From NCBI RefSeq assembly GCF_009718825.1, contig NZ_WNHB01000008.1, forward strand, positions 1-64,000: a stretch of DNA of 64,000 nt. Direction: 5' to 3'. The notes beneath the pieces were generated by a model that was not told the DNA's origin, made no database searches, and saw only the letters and a program-made list of their open reading frames with translations. Below are positions 28,771 to 38,219 of this stretch, in pieces. The position numbers and the translations under genes are program-made. Positions within the stretch are counted from its first letter, which is position 1; every line of letters starts with the position of its first letter. The stretch is from Terrilactibacillus tamarindi. GTDB lineage: Bacteria > Bacillota > Bacilli > Bacillales > Sporolactobacillaceae.

Positions 28771-29907
28771 ATGATGATGAAAACAAGAGGATTAGAAGGC
28801 GTCGTAGCTACTAAATCAAGTATTTGCTCAATTAATGATGGTGTATTAAGATATAGAGGTTATAATATTGATGAATTAGCTGAATGTTCGACATTTGAAG
28901 AAATTATCTATTTACTTTGGTATGGTCGATTACCTTTAAAAGATGAATTAATGGCTTTAAAACAAGAATTAAATGACCACGTAGATGTTCCTTCTGAGAT
29001 GTTTCGACAATTGAAAGCTTACCCAATCGAACATACCCATCCGATGTCTGTTTTACGGAGTGCCGTATCAACACTTGGTATATTTGATGCCCACGAGGAT
29101 GAAATGAATGAAACAGCAAATAAAGCTAAGGCTCTCAGATTACAGGCCAAAATTTCAACTATTGTCGCTGGTTTAGGGAGAGTAAGGCAAGGAAAAGAAC
29201 CTATACCACCACGTCATGATTTAAGTTTTGCAGCCAACTTTTTATATATGTTAAACGGGGAATTACCATCTGAGATTGAAGAGAATGCCTTTAACAGAGC
29301 TTTGGTTCTTCATGCTGATCATGAATTAAATGCCTCTACTTTTACTGCTAGAGTGTGCGTGGCAACATTATCGGATGTTTATTCTGGAATTACGGCAGCT
29401 ATCGGGGCATTAAAAGGTTCATTACATGGCGGTGCTAATGGACGTGTCATGAAAATGTTAGAAGAAATCGGTTCAGTTGATCGCGTTGAAGCGTATGTTG
29501 ATCAGGCATTAAAAGAAAAAAGAAAAATAATGGGCTTTGGCCACCGTGTTTATAAAAATGGAGATCCACGTGCAAAGCACTTGAAAGATATGTCTTATCA
29601 ATTAACTCGATTAAAAAATGAACCTAAATGGTATGACATCTCTATTAAATTAGCAGATATTCTACGTGAGAGAAAAGGACTCCTTCCTAATGTCGATTTT
29701 TATTCAGCAAGTGTCTATCACTGTTTAGGGATAGAAAATGAATTATTTACACCCATTTTTGCTGTGAGTCGAACGGCAGGGTGGATTGCTCATATTTTTG
29801 AACAATATAACGATAACCGGTTAATTAGACCGCGTGCCTTATACATTGGTCCAGAATCAATGCCGTACATTCCTATTGAAGAGAGAAACAAGGTTGATAT
29901 CATTTAA
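28771..29907 (+). CDS. citZ: Citrate synthase CitZ
   Basis: Citrate synthase condenses oxaloacetate and acetyl-CoA, the entry to the TCA cycle. The protein is about 378 residues with RGLEGVVATKSSICSINDG at the N-terminus, GGANGRVMKML near 227, the catalytic GFGHRVYKNGDPRAKHL near 258, and the aspartate of VDFYSASVYH near 308. I choose the ATG cluster at 28771-28777 after AGGGAG. An ATG at 28735 has no ribosome binding site. icd follows after 93 bp. In B. subtilis the third gene is mdh, which is absent here. Confidence 0.96.
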   Translation: MMMKTRGLEGVVATKSSICSINDGVLRYRGYNIDELAECSTFEEIIYLLWYGRLPLKDELMALKQELNDHVDVPSEMFRQLKAYPIEHTHPMSVLRSAVSTLGIFDAHEDEMNETANKAKALRLQAKISTIVAGLGRVRQGKEPIPPRHDLSFAANFLYMLNGELPSEIEENAFNRALVLHADHELNASTFTARVCVATLSDVYSGITAAIGALKGSLHGGANGRVMKMLEEIGSVDRVEAYVDQALKEKRKIMGFGHRVYKNGDPRAKHLKDMSYQLTRLKNEPKWYDISIKLADILRERKGLLPNVDFYSASVYHCLGIENELFTPIFAVSRTAGWIAHIFEQYNDNRLIRPRALYIGPESMPYIPIEERNKVDII

Positions 29908-30000
29908 ATAAACGGTTTAAAGTAATCGTAATCAATAGATTTCATTTTTAGTAGATTTTTTTATGCTATAGGCTATCCATGGAAGGAGAATGACGTATAC

Positions 30001-31269
30001 ATGACAAACGGTGAACACATTCAGTTTAAAAATGGGGAACTTCAGGTTCCCAAGTTTCCTATTATTCCTTTTATCGAAGGAGATGGAGTAGGGTCTGATG
30101 TTTGGGCTGCGGCATCACGCGTAATCGATGCAGCCATTGAAAAAGTCTATCACGGTGAAAAGAAAATTATCTGGAAAGAAGTCTACGCGGGTCAAAAGGC
30201 TTTTGATAAAACAGGTGAATGGTTGCCAAAGGAAACGTTAGATGCCGTACGAGATTACTTAGTGGCGATTAAAGGCCCTCTTGCGACACCTATTGGTGGC
30301 GGGATACGGTCATTAAATGTGGCTCTCCGTCAAGAGCTCGATTTATTTACCTGTCTTCGCCCAGTACGTTACTTTAAAGGCGTGCCATCACCGGTCAAAG
30401 CACCTGAGAAAGTTAACATGGTGATCTTTAGAGAAAATACGGAAGATATTTATGCAGGGATTGAATTTCCAAAGGACTCCGAAGAAGTTAAACGATTGAT
30501 TTCATTTTTGCAAAATGATTTGCAAATATCGAAAATACGTTTTCCAGAAACATCAGGGATTGGGGTGAAACCTGTTTCCGAAGAAGGAACATCTAGGCTT
30601 GTCCGAGCAGCGATTGACTATGCTCTTTTAGAAAATAGAAAGAGTGTGACCCTGGTACATAAAGGGAATATTATGAAATTTACAGAGGGCGCCTTTAAAA
30701 CATGGGGATACGATGTTGCCGAAAATCAATTTGGTGACAAAGTTTTCACGATGAGACAGTACGATGCGATTGCAAAAGAGGCAGGTACAGATAAAGCAAG
30801 TCAGGCTTTGCGGGAAGCAGAATCACAAGGTAAATTAATTGTTAAAGATGTTATTGCAGATAATTTCTTGCAACAAATCCTGATACAACCGGAAGCTTAC
30901 GATGTTGTCGCGACATTGAACTTAAATGGGGATTATATTTCAGATGCTTTAGCTGCTCAAGTTGGCGGAATCGGCATATCTCCAGGGGCCAATATTAACT
31001 TTGAAACAGGACATGCTATTTTTGAAGCGACACATGGCACAGCTCCTAATCTAGCAGGCCAAAATAAAGCCAATCCTTCATCATTATTACTTTCAGGTGT
31101 CATGATGTTAGAACAGCTTCAATGGCATGAAGCTGCAGAAAAAATTACGAAGGCCATAGAGAAAACAATTTTATCAAAAGTCGTCACCATTGACTTTGCT
31201 CAAATTATGGATGACGCACAGGAAGTAAGTTGTTCAGCCTTTGCCGATGCGTTGATTAAACATCTGTAA
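30001..31269 (+). CDS. icd: NADP-dependent isocitrate dehydrogenase Icd
   Basis: Icd oxidatively decarboxylates isocitrate to 2-oxoglutarate. The 422-residue protein has the phosphorylatable-serine/substrate motif [18 protein letters not shown] near residue 100, [13 protein letters not shown] near 142, the metal-binding [19 protein letters not shown] signature near 304, and the nucleotide-binding [19 protein letters not shown] near 340. ATG 30001 is 12 bases after AAGGAG, slightly long. A strong hairpin terminator ends the citZ-icd unit before the pst genes. Confidence 0.96.
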   Translation: MTNGEHIQFKNGELQVPKFPIIPFIEGDGVGSDVWAAASRVIDAAIEKVYHGEKKIIWKEVYAGQKAFDKTGEWLPKETLDAVRDYLVAIKGPLATPIGGGIRSLNVALRQELDLFTCLRPVRYFKGVPSPVKAPEKVNMVIFRENTEDIYAGIEFPKDSEEVKRLISFLQNDLQISKIRFPETSGIGVKPVSEEGTSRLVRAAIDYALLENRKSVTLVHKGNIMKFTEGAFKTWGYDVAENQFGDKVFTMRQYDAIAKEAGTDKASQALREAESQGKLIVKDVIADNFLQQILIQPEAYDVVATLNLNGDYISDALAAQVGGIGISPGANINFETGHAIFEATHGTAPNLAGQNKANPSSLLLSGVMMLEQLQWHEAAEKITKAIEKTILSKVVTIDFAQIMDDAQEVSCSAFADALIKHL

Positions 31270-31306
31270 AAAAACGTGTCATTATAAAGCTAAAATAATC
31301 GATTGA

Positions 31307-31357
31307 AAAGGATAGTGATTAAAGGCTTATGTCTTTAATGTCACTATCCTTTTTTTG
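31307..31357 (+). terminator. Intrinsic terminator of citZ-icd
   Basis: A long stem (AAAGGATAGTGA with TCACTATCCTTT, extended by TTAAAG/CTTTAA past a small bulge) followed by seven T residues. Confidence 0.9.
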
Positions 31358-31456
31358 TTATGGCGGATTATGGACCAACAAAACATCCATAAGAGATTAA
31401 ACGGTAAGCTAGTACTAACTACTAATCACATCATTTTTCTCACAAGAACTAAGATC

Positions 31457-31495
31457 TTTACAAAACATTTACACGCCATTCAAACGCCATTAACG
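31457..31495 (+). promoter_or_regulatory. PhoP box (four TTHACA-like repeats) upstream of pstS
   Basis: TTTACA (31457), TTTACA (31468), TTCAAA (31479) and TTAACG (31490) recur with an exact 11-bp period. This is the arrangement of B. subtilis PhoP~P binding sites (TT(A/T/C)ACA with about 5-bp spacers). A -10-like TATAGT lies 9 bp later at 31505-31510. The PhoPR genes themselves are 4 kb downstream, so the circuit is local. Confidence 0.9.
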
Positions 31496-31565
31496 ATTCC
31501 CCTTTATAGTAAGAGTATAAGATATCAAATAATAAATAACACACAGAGAAAAGGGGACATTCTTA

Positions 31566-32471
31566 ATGAAACAGAAAAAGTGGATCGCATTAACAGCCAT
31601 TCTCGTATTATCTTTAATCTTAACCGCTTGTGGATCGAAAGATACATCACCAGGTCAAACTAACACGGATACGAAGAAAGAAGAGTTATCCGGTAAAATC
31701 GTGATAGGCGGATCAACGGCCTTGCAACCATTAGCTGCTGCAGCTGCTGCGGAGTTTATGAAGGAACATCCTCAAGTTCAAATTGAAGTTCAAGGCGGCG
31801 GAAGTGGTGCTGGACTAAGTGAAGTGTCTAACGGAAACTTTGACATTGGTATGTCTGATGTCTTTGCCGAAAGTAAAAGTAATATTGATGCAAGTCAATT
31901 AAAAGATTATAAAGTAGCTGTCGTTGGTATGACTGCTGCTGTAAATAAAGACGCAGGAATTAAGAAACTGTCAAAAGAAGATTTGATTAAAGTGTTTACA
32001 GGAAAAGTAAAGAATTGGTCTGAAGTTGGTGGGAAAGATGTGAAAATTACGCTTGTGAATCGTCCTGATGGATCTGGTACGAGAGCGACTTTTGACGAAT
32101 TTGCATTAGATAAACAAACTCCAGCTGAAGGAATTACCCAAGACTCTTCCAATACAGTTAAGAAGATTGTGAATGAAACACCAGGCGCTATCGGTTATCT
32201 TGCTCTATCCTATTTCAACGATGATTCTGTCGTTAAACTCGCCATTGATGGAACGGATGCGACCGAAGATAACGTGGCTAGCGGCAAGTTTCCAGTTTGG
32301 GCCTATGAACATATGTACACAAAAGGTGATCCAAAACCTGTAGTTAAAGCCTTCATCGATTATATGATGGCAGATCCAGTACAATCAAATATCGTTCCTG
32401 CACAAGGATACCTCAGTGTCACTAAAATGCAAGTTGAACGCGATGCTGAAGGTAAACTAACAAATAAATAA
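31566..32471 (+). CDS. pstS: Phosphate ABC transporter substrate-binding lipoprotein PstS
   Basis: PstS captures inorganic phosphate outside the membrane and delivers it to PstCAB. The 301-residue protein has a lipoprotein signal peptide with lipobox L-T-A-C (Cys22) and phosphate-binding motifs GGSTALQPLA near residue 49, GGGSGAGLSE near 78 and RPDGSGTRATFDEF near 168. ATG 31566 is nine bases after AAGGGG. It is controlled by the Pho box just upstream. A partial terminator separates it from pstC, which would give more PstS than transporter. Confidence 0.96.
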   Translation: MKQKKWIALTAILVLSLILTACGSKDTSPGQTNTDTKKEELSGKIVIGGSTALQPLAAAAAAEFMKEHPQVQIEVQGGGSGAGLSEVSNGNFDIGMSDVFAESKSNIDASQLKDYKVAVVGMTAAVNKDAGIKKLSKEDLIKVFTGKVKNWSEVGGKDVKITLVNRPDGSGTRATFDEFALDKQTPAEGITQDSSNTVKKIVNETPGAIGYLALSYFNDDSVVKLAIDGTDATEDNVASGKFPVWAYEHMYTKGDPKPVVKAFIDYMMADPVQSNIVPAQGYLSVTKMQVERDAEGKLTNK

Positions 32472-32497
32472 TCGGCATATGTCTTCGCCCAACGGTT

Positions 32498-32535
32498 AAA
32501 GACCAAAATTCCTCGCATAGGGGATTGGTCTTTTT
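32498..32535 (+). terminator. Hairpin terminator / attenuator between pstS and pstC
   Basis: AAAGACCAA pairs with TTGGTCTTT, with extra TTCC/GGGGA pairing inside, then a T-tract. It lies within the pst operon, where partial termination commonly sets a high PstS:PstCAB ratio. The remaining 185 bp before pstC show nothing I can name. Confidence 0.75.
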
Positions 32536-32720
32536 CCTGAGAATGGACATAACTCCCTCACTCAGGTACTTATAAAATATAAAAAGTCAGGGTGGGGGAA
32601 ACGTCCTGTGTTGTGATGGATGAACCTGTAGGCTACCATCTTGAGGGAATGTTAGTCTCCATGATTTAAATGTTTCGTCTCTGTGATATATGAAATATTT
32701 AGGGTAAAAGGGGTGTGAAA

Positions 32721-33689
32721 ATGGAAAATAAATCTGTCGTTATTCAGATGCAACCTAGTCCAAATAATGAAGGACGATCATTAATACAAAATAAAAAGAA
32801 ATGGACGTCGATTTTTAATAGAAACAGCGAATGGCGTGGAAAGATATGGATCTATGGTAGTGCAATAGTTGTTATCTTAAGTGTCATCGCCATCACATTG
32901 TTCTTAACGGTTCAGGGTTTACGTTCATTTGTGGTCGATCATATTAATGTGATTGACTTTATAACGGGAACAGAATGGTATCCTGACCGGGCTGAAAATC
33001 CTTCTTATGGTGCATTGCCGTTTATTTTTGGTTCCTTGACAGTCACTATTTTAGCAGCGATACTCGCAGCTCCTTTCGCTATCGGCAGTGCGTTATTCAT
33101 GACCGAGTTAGCTCCAAAATGGGGTCAAAAAGTATTGCAACCGGTGATCGAAATTCTGGTTGGTATCCCATCGGTTGTATATGGATTTATTGGCTTATCT
33201 GTTATTGTTCCTTTTATGCGGACGCATGTTGGTGGAAGTGGATTCAGTTTACTTTCAGGAGCACTTGTTGTTGGGGTCATGATCTTGCCTACGATAACGA
33301 GTATTTCAGCCGATGCTGTGCGAGCTGTTAGTCATGATCTGCGTCAAGCTTCTTATGCACTAGGAGCAACAAAATGGCAAACGATTTATCGTGTTGTTAT
33401 CCCTGCTGCAAAGTCGACGTTGTTGACAGCCATTGTTCTAGGTATGGCAAGGGCTTTTGGTGAAGCACTAGCCGTTCAAATGGTCATCGGAAATGCTCGT
33501 AATTTACCTAATGCGATATCAGATCCGTCAGCTACATTAACAACGATCATCACCCTAAGTATGGGCCATTCAACGACAGGCAGCGTCCTAAATGACGTCC
33601 TTTGGTCATTAGGCTTGGTCTTGCTTATTATTTCCTATGGTTTTATCTTACTCATTCGTTTTATTTCTAGAAGGGGGCAGATCTCATGA
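32721..33689 (+). CDS. pstC: Phosphate ABC transporter permease PstC
   Basis: One of the two membrane subunits of the high-affinity phosphate importer. The 322-residue protein has a cytoplasmic N-terminus, a first helix at about 46-70, and five further hydrophobic segments. The permease EAA-like loop (SYALGATKWQTIYRVVIPAA) is near residue 213. The start is ATG 32721 after AAAGGGGTG; a GTG two codons earlier is possible. It overlaps pstA by 4 nt. Confidence 0.95.
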   Translation: MENKSVVIQMQPSPNNEGRSLIQNKKKWTSIFNRNSEWRGKIWIYGSAIVVILSVIAITLFLTVQGLRSFVVDHINVIDFITGTEWYPDRAENPSYGALPFIFGSLTVTILAAILAAPFAIGSALFMTELAPKWGQKVLQPVIEILVGIPSVVYGFIGLSVIVPFMRTHVGGSGFSLLSGALVVGVMILPTITSISADAVRAVSHDLRQASYALGATKWQTIYRVVIPAAKSTLLTAIVLGMARAFGEALAVQMVIGNARNLPNAISDPSATLTTIITLSMGHSTTGSVLNDVLWSLGLVLLIISYGFILLIRFISRRGQIS

Positions 33690-34573
33690 CGAGCAAAATT
33701 ACCAATCGAATTGCACTCACAGTCATTGTCTTATGTGCTCTCGTGATGACTGCAACACTCGCTGCATTATTAGGCTACATTTTATACCATGGTTTATCAG
33801 CTATATCGCTATCCTTTTTAACAAAAGACTCTAGCTCATTTCAAGCTGGAGGTGGAATTAAAAATCAACTTTGGAACTCATTCTATATTCTTTTTGCGAC
33901 CATGCTATTTACAGTCCCATTAGGATTGTGCGGCGGAATCTATCTATCAGAATATGCTAAACCAAATAAATTGACGCAATTTATCCGTTCATGTGTTGAA
34001 GTTCTCGCTTCTTTACCGTCTATTGTCGTTGGGATGTTTGGTCTTCTTATCTTTGTTAATTATTTTGGCTGGCAATATTCGATTTTGTCAGGTGCACTCG
34101 CGCTAACCGTATTTAACTTACCTGTCATCGTAAGGGTGACGGAGGATGCCCTGCAATCCGTTCCAAGAGAACTTAGAGAAGGTGGTCTAGCCTTAGGAGT
34201 CACTCAGTGGCACACGATAAAAACAATTGTCGTACCAGCCGCGTTTCCTGGTATCTTAACAGGTATTATTTTATCTGCTGGACGTGTTTTTGGTGAATCA
34301 GCAGCCCTTTTATTTACAGCTGGATTATCAACGCCAAACCTTGATTTTTCTAACTGGAATCCAATGAGTATGACATCACCTTTAAATCCATTTCGATCAG
34401 CGGAAACTTTATCCGTTCATATTTGGCAAGTAAACACGGCGGGAATTACGCCTGATATTCAAACCATTGCCAATGGATCATCTGCCGTACTCGTACTCTG
34501 TGTACTAGGATTTAATTTATTCGCACGAATGGTTGGTAAATTCATTGACCGAAAATTAACAGGGAAAGCATAA
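33686..34573 (+). CDS. pstA: Phosphate ABC transporter permease PstA
   Basis: The second membrane subunit of the phosphate importer, 295 residues. The first helix is at about 7-32, and the core permease domain has the EAA-like loop GLALGVTQWHTIKTIVVPAA near residue 168. It is preceded by the typical VEVLASLPSIVVGMFG region near 108, which parallels EILVGIPSVVYGFIG in PstC. Its ATG overlaps the pstC stop (ATGA), and pstB follows after 12 bp. Confidence 0.95.
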   Translation: MTSKITNRIALTVIVLCALVMTATLAALLGYILYHGLSAISLSFLTKDSSSFQAGGGIKNQLWNSFYILFATMLFTVPLGLCGGIYLSEYAKPNKLTQFIRSCVEVLASLPSIVVGMFGLLIFVNYFGWQYSILSGALALTVFNLPVIVRVTEDALQSVPRELREGGLALGVTQWHTIKTIVVPAAFPGILTGIILSAGRVFGESAALLFTAGLSTPNLDFSNWNPMSMTSPLNPFRSAETLSVHIWQVNTAGITPDIQTIANGSSAVLVLCVLGFNLFARMVGKFIDRKLTGKA

Positions 34574-34585
34574 GGAGGAATCGCG

Positions 34586-35398
34586 ATGAATCAAGTATAT
34601 GTTAAGCAAAATGTAGAGGAGTCTCATCAAAATATGAAAAAAGCATCTCCGGTTCTTGAAGTCAAAGACCTCAATATTTACTATGGTGAGCATCATGCGG
34701 TTAAACATATCACGATGCCTATTGAAGAAAAATCCATTACAGCCCTGATTGGCCCTTCTGGATGTGGAAAGTCCACTTTTCTAAGAACCATCAATCGGAT
34801 GAATGACTTGATTCATGGAGCACGAAGTGAAGGTGAAATTCTATATGGTGGAATCAACCTTCTTACGCCAAAAGTGGATGTTGTTCAATTGAGAAAGGAA
34901 ATTGGAATGGTCTTTCAAAGACCCAATCCTTTCCCAAAATCGATTTATGAAAATCTTGTCCTTTCATTAAAATTCTCTGGAATCCGTGATAAAAAGAAAT
35001 TGAAAGACATAGCGGAGGATTGTCTTCGTAAAGCGGCATTATGGGATGAAGTCAAGGATCGATTAGATAAATCGGCGCTTTCGTTATCAGGCGGTCAACA
35101 ACAACGTTTATGTATAGCAAGAGCCCTTGCATTAAAACCAAAAGTCCTTTTATTAGATGAACCATCCAGTGCATTAGATCCTATATCAAGTAGTAAAATT
35201 GAAGAATTATTGCTTAAGCTAAAAGAGGAATACACGATTATTATTGTGACTCATAATATGCAGCAAGCGGCACGTATTGCAGATAAAACAGCCTTCTTCT
35301 ACCAAGGTGAACTGATTGAATACGGTAATACAGACCAAATGTTTACTCATCCTGCCGAGAAAAGAACAGAAGATTACATCTCAGGGCGATTCGGGTAA
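34586..35398 (+). CDS. pstB: Phosphate ABC transporter ATP-binding protein PstB
   Basis: The ATPase that powers phosphate import. The 270-residue protein has Walker [10 protein letters not shown] near residue 56, the Q-loop [11 protein letters not shown] near 110, signature [15 protein letters not shown] near 166, Walker [14 protein letters not shown] near 187, and the H-loop in VTHNMQQA near 222. ATG 34586 follows AAGGAGG. No phoU gene follows. The operon ends at a strong terminator and phoPR comes next. Confidence 0.96.
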   Translation: MNQVYVKQNVEESHQNMKKASPVLEVKDLNIYYGEHHAVKHITMPIEEKSITALIGPSGCGKSTFLRTINRMNDLIHGARSEGEILYGGINLLTPKVDVVQLRKEIGMVFQRPNPFPKSIYENLVLSLKFSGIRDKKKLKDIAEDCLRKAALWDEVKDRLDKSALSLSGGQQQRLCIARALALKPKVLLLDEPSSALDPISSSKIEELLLKLKEEYTIIIVTHNMQQAARIADKTAFFYQGELIEYGNTDQMFTHPAEKRTEDYISGRFG

Positions 35399-35449
35399 GC
35401 GTATAAGTATAATTTTTGAATGCAACTCATAAAAATTTAGATATTGTAT

Positions 35450-35478
35450 AAAACTTGCCAACAGGCAAGTTTTATTTT
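35450..35478 (+). terminator. Intrinsic terminator of pstSCAB
   Basis: A 10-bp perfect stem (35450-35459 with 35464-35473), loop AACA, and a T-rich tail. Confidence 0.88.
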
Positions 35479-35601
35479 GAAAATTGTGATATTACTGTTG
35501 GAAACGTGTGTATCCATTATTAAAGGAAGTCGAATTGATCATTCTTTGATAAAATAAGAGAAGGATATAAGGAGATGCTAAACGTTAAGGGGGATGACAT
35601 A

Positions 35602-36297
35602 ATGGGTAAGAAAATTCTTGTTGTTGACGACGAACCTTCAATCGTAACACTGCTCACATTTAATTTAGAAAAAGCAGGTTATGACGTGATTAGTGCCAAT
35701 AATGGCCTTGATGCTATTGAAAAGGTAACTTCAGAGAAATTAGATCTCGTCATTTTAGATTTAATGCTACCAGAAATGGATGGAATGGACGTTTGTAAAC
35801 AATTAAGGCAACAACAAATCATGGTGCCAATATTAATGTTAACAGCGAGAGACGATGAATTAGATACTATTCTTGGCTTAGAACTGGGTGCGGACGATTA
35901 CATGACGAAACCTTTTAGTCCACGTGAGGTTATCGCTAGAGTTAAAGCCATATTACGTCGATCACATCAGACAGATCAAAGCATACAAGAGGTCATTACC
36001 GTTGGGGATATTACCGTTTACCCAAATAATTACGAAGCCTTATTTAAAGGTGAGGAAATGATTTTAACTCCTAAGGAATTTGAATTACTTCTTTATTTAG
36101 TTCAAAATAAAGGACGTGTTTTAACACGTGAACAATTACTAAATGCCGTTTGGAACTATGAATTTGCTGGAGATACGCGAATAGTGGACGTTCACGTGAG
36201 TCATTTGAGAGAAAAGATCGAAGTATCGCCACGAAAACCCATTTATATTAAAACGGTGAGAGGATTAGGATATAAACTTGATGAGCCGAAAAAATAA
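35602..36297 (+). CDS. phoP: Phosphate response regulator PhoP
   Basis: PhoP is an OmpR-type response regulator that activates phosphate-starvation genes when phosphorylated by PhoR. The 231-residue protein has a receiver domain (acidic pocket Asp9-Asp10, phosphoacceptor Asp53 in LDLMLPEMDG, Lys in TKPFSPRE near 102) and a C-terminal winged helix (about 130-228) with LTPKEFELL and VDVHVSHLREKIE. I use ATG 35602 after AAGGGGG; an ATG at 35575 overlaps another Shine-Dalgarno. It overlaps phoR by 17 nt. Its likely nearby target is the Pho box before pstS. Confidence 0.95.
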   Translation: MGKKILVVDDEPSIVTLLTFNLEKAGYDVISANNGLDAIEKVTSEKLDLVILDLMLPEMDGMDVCKQLRQQQIMVPILMLTARDDELDTILGLELGADDYMTKPFSPREVIARVKAILRRSHQTDQSIQEVITVGDITVYPNNYEALFKGEEMILTPKEFELLLYLVQNKGRVLTREQLLNAVWNYEFAGDTRIVDVHVSHLREKIEVSPRKPIYIKTVRGLGYKLDEPKK

Positions 36298-37990
36298 AAT
36301 AGCCCTTGTTATAGGCTATATATGTATCGTATTGAGTCTGACATTTCTTATATACATATTAAATGAAGTTATCCAATCATCGAACCGAGCACAAGAACGT
36401 GAGCAATTGAACGAAAGAGTCGACTTTATTCAGACTTTTATTGAAAAAAAAGATTCGCAACTTACGATTCAACATGCTGACCGACTTGAAAGGATATTAA
36501 AACAATTGGATAACGATTTAACTTTGTATGATGTTAACGATCAGGTCGTTTATAAAACTACAACAAAACAACACCCCATTGTAAAACTTCCAGAGTCGAC
36601 TGAAACGGTTATTAGAGACCAACGAATGATTTATCTCAAACCATTACAAGAAAATGGGGAGCGAATGGGGACGATTGTTTTAACGGCTCCTTTAATTAAG
36701 ATGAAAGGGATTGAAGTTTTATATCTCCTTATTTTTGCCATTGGGATCGGTTTTTTTATTCTTTTACATCGAACGCGTATACAGTATATTCACCCGATAA
36801 GACAAGTCACTCGTCTTCTTGAGAACCTACTTCAAGGTCGTTTTAACGAACGACTATCTAGTGATTCGAAGATGGAAGCCATTTCGAAATTAAACCATGT
36901 CACCAATATGCTTGCAAATGAGATGGACATTATGTCTAGATCTTATATGTATCAAAAAGGCCGGATGTCGACGTTGATTGAAAACATTGGAAGTGGGCTA
37001 CTTTTTATTGATGGAAACCAAAAAATAAGTCATATTAATCGAACGTTTAAGCAAACATTTAAATTGGATACAACACATTGGAAACGGTCAAATTACGAAG
37101 AGGTCATTCCATATGAAGAAGTGAATGAATTGATACAAAATGTTTTTGCCTTAGGGAAACGACAATCAAAACAAATGATGATCCCTATCCATATTGAAAG
37201 AAAACATTTTGATGTATCCTGTGCACCGATTTTAGATAATGACAACCATGCCAGTGGGATCGTTGTAGTTTTTCATGATATAACGGAGTTAAAGAAGCTT
37301 GAAAATATGCGTAAAGACTTTGTCGCTAACGTCTCTCATGAGTTAAAAACACCCATTACGTCCGTTATTGGTTTTACAGAAACATTACTTGATGGAGCAA
37401 AAGAAAATAAAACGTTAGAAGAACAATTTTTGCACATTATATTAAAAGAAAGTAAAAGATTACAAAGTTTAATCAGTGATCTTCTCGATCTATCAAAAAT
37501 TGAAAAAGATCATTTTGTGATTAATTGGCAGAAGGTTAATTTAAATCTTATTGTAGAGGATGTTATTCTTATTCTCTCTGATAAAGCTTTTCAAAAAGAT
37601 ATTATTTTAATCAACCATAAATCAGATCCTTGTTTTGCATGGGGGGATCCTTATCGTATACGACAAATTATGATTAATTTAATCACAAACGCCATTGCAT
37701 ATACCCCGTCGAAAGGAAAAGTTACGGTTTCTTTGGAAAATGACGAACATGATGTGAAATTAATCATTTCAGACACGGGTATAGGTATTGATAAGAAACA
37801 TTTCCCAAGAATATTTGAACGCTTTTATCGGGTTGATAAGGCACGTAGTCGTGACCTTGGGGGAACAGGTCTTGGACTAGCGATTGTTAAGCATCTTGTC
37901 GAAGTTCATGAAGGACATATTGAAATAGATAGTGAATTAGGTCAAGGAACAACGTTTACCATCTCATTCAAAAAAGCACAAGACGAATAG
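36281..37990 (+). CDS. phoR: Phosphate sensor histidine kinase PhoR
   Basis: PhoR phosphorylates PhoP under phosphate limitation. The 569-residue protein has two transmembrane helices (about 6-28 and 145-162) enclosing an extracytoplasmic sensor domain, a HAMP segment (about 165-220), a PAS domain (about 230-335), the dimerisation/phosphoacceptor domain with His353 in VSHELKTPITSV, and an HATPase domain with ITNAIAYTPSKG, DTGIGID, FERFYRVDK and GGTGLGLAIVKHL. The start is ATG 36281 (TTG 36278 is possible), inside the end of phoP, so translation is coupled. Confidence 0.94.
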   Translation: MSRKNKIALVIGYICIVLSLTFLIYILNEVIQSSNRAQEREQLNERVDFIQTFIEKKDSQLTIQHADRLERILKQLDNDLTLYDVNDQVVYKTTTKQHPIVKLPESTETVIRDQRMIYLKPLQENGERMGTIVLTAPLIKMKGIEVLYLLIFAIGIGFFILLHRTRIQYIHPIRQVTRLLENLLQGRFNERLSSDSKMEAISKLNHVTNMLANEMDIMSRSYMYQKGRMSTLIENIGSGLLFIDGNQKISHINRTFKQTFKLDTTHWKRSNYEEVIPYEEVNELIQNVFALGKRQSKQMMIPIHIERKHFDVSCAPILDNDNHASGIVVVFHDITELKKLENMRKDFVANVSHELKTPITSVIGFTETLLDGAKENKTLEEQFLHIILKESKRLQSLISDLLDLSKIEKDHFVINWQKVNLNLIVEDVILILSDKAFQKDIILINHKSDPCFAWGDPYRIRQIMINLITNAIAYTPSKGKVTVSLENDEHDVKLIISDTGIGIDKKHFPRIFERFYRVDKARSRDLGGTGLGLAIVKHLVEVHEGHIEIDSELGQGTTFTISFKKAQDE

Positions 37991-37997
37991 GAACTAG

Positions 37998-38029
37998 AAC
38001 CTCATCTTTTCTATAAGGTGAGGTCTTTT
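37998..38029 (+). terminator. Intrinsic terminator of phoPR
   Basis: An 8-bp stem with one G-T pair (37999-38006 with 38017-38024) followed by five T residues. Confidence 0.8.
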
Positions 38030-38219
38030 TACATTGAATTTACAAGTTGGCTTATAGAGACAAGATAGTCTAAAATGAGAAGAGAATGTATCGGTTAATA
38101 AAATATAATTAAGTTTCTTGGCCATTAGGTAGAGAATATGGATCATTTACTATCTAAACAGATAAAGAAATCTGTGCCCGAAAGAACGGGCCTAAACTAA
38201 TATACGAGGAGAGATGATA

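Noticed and set aside
31355-31663. 102-codon open frame overlapping the Pho box and pstS signal peptide
   Set aside because: It begins in the icd terminator and overlaps pstS in another frame; not conserved-looking.
32540-32720. Fourth copy of the structured repeat between pstS and pstC
   Set aside because: A CAGGGTGGGGG run looks similar, but neither conserved end of the repeat is present and pairing is poor.
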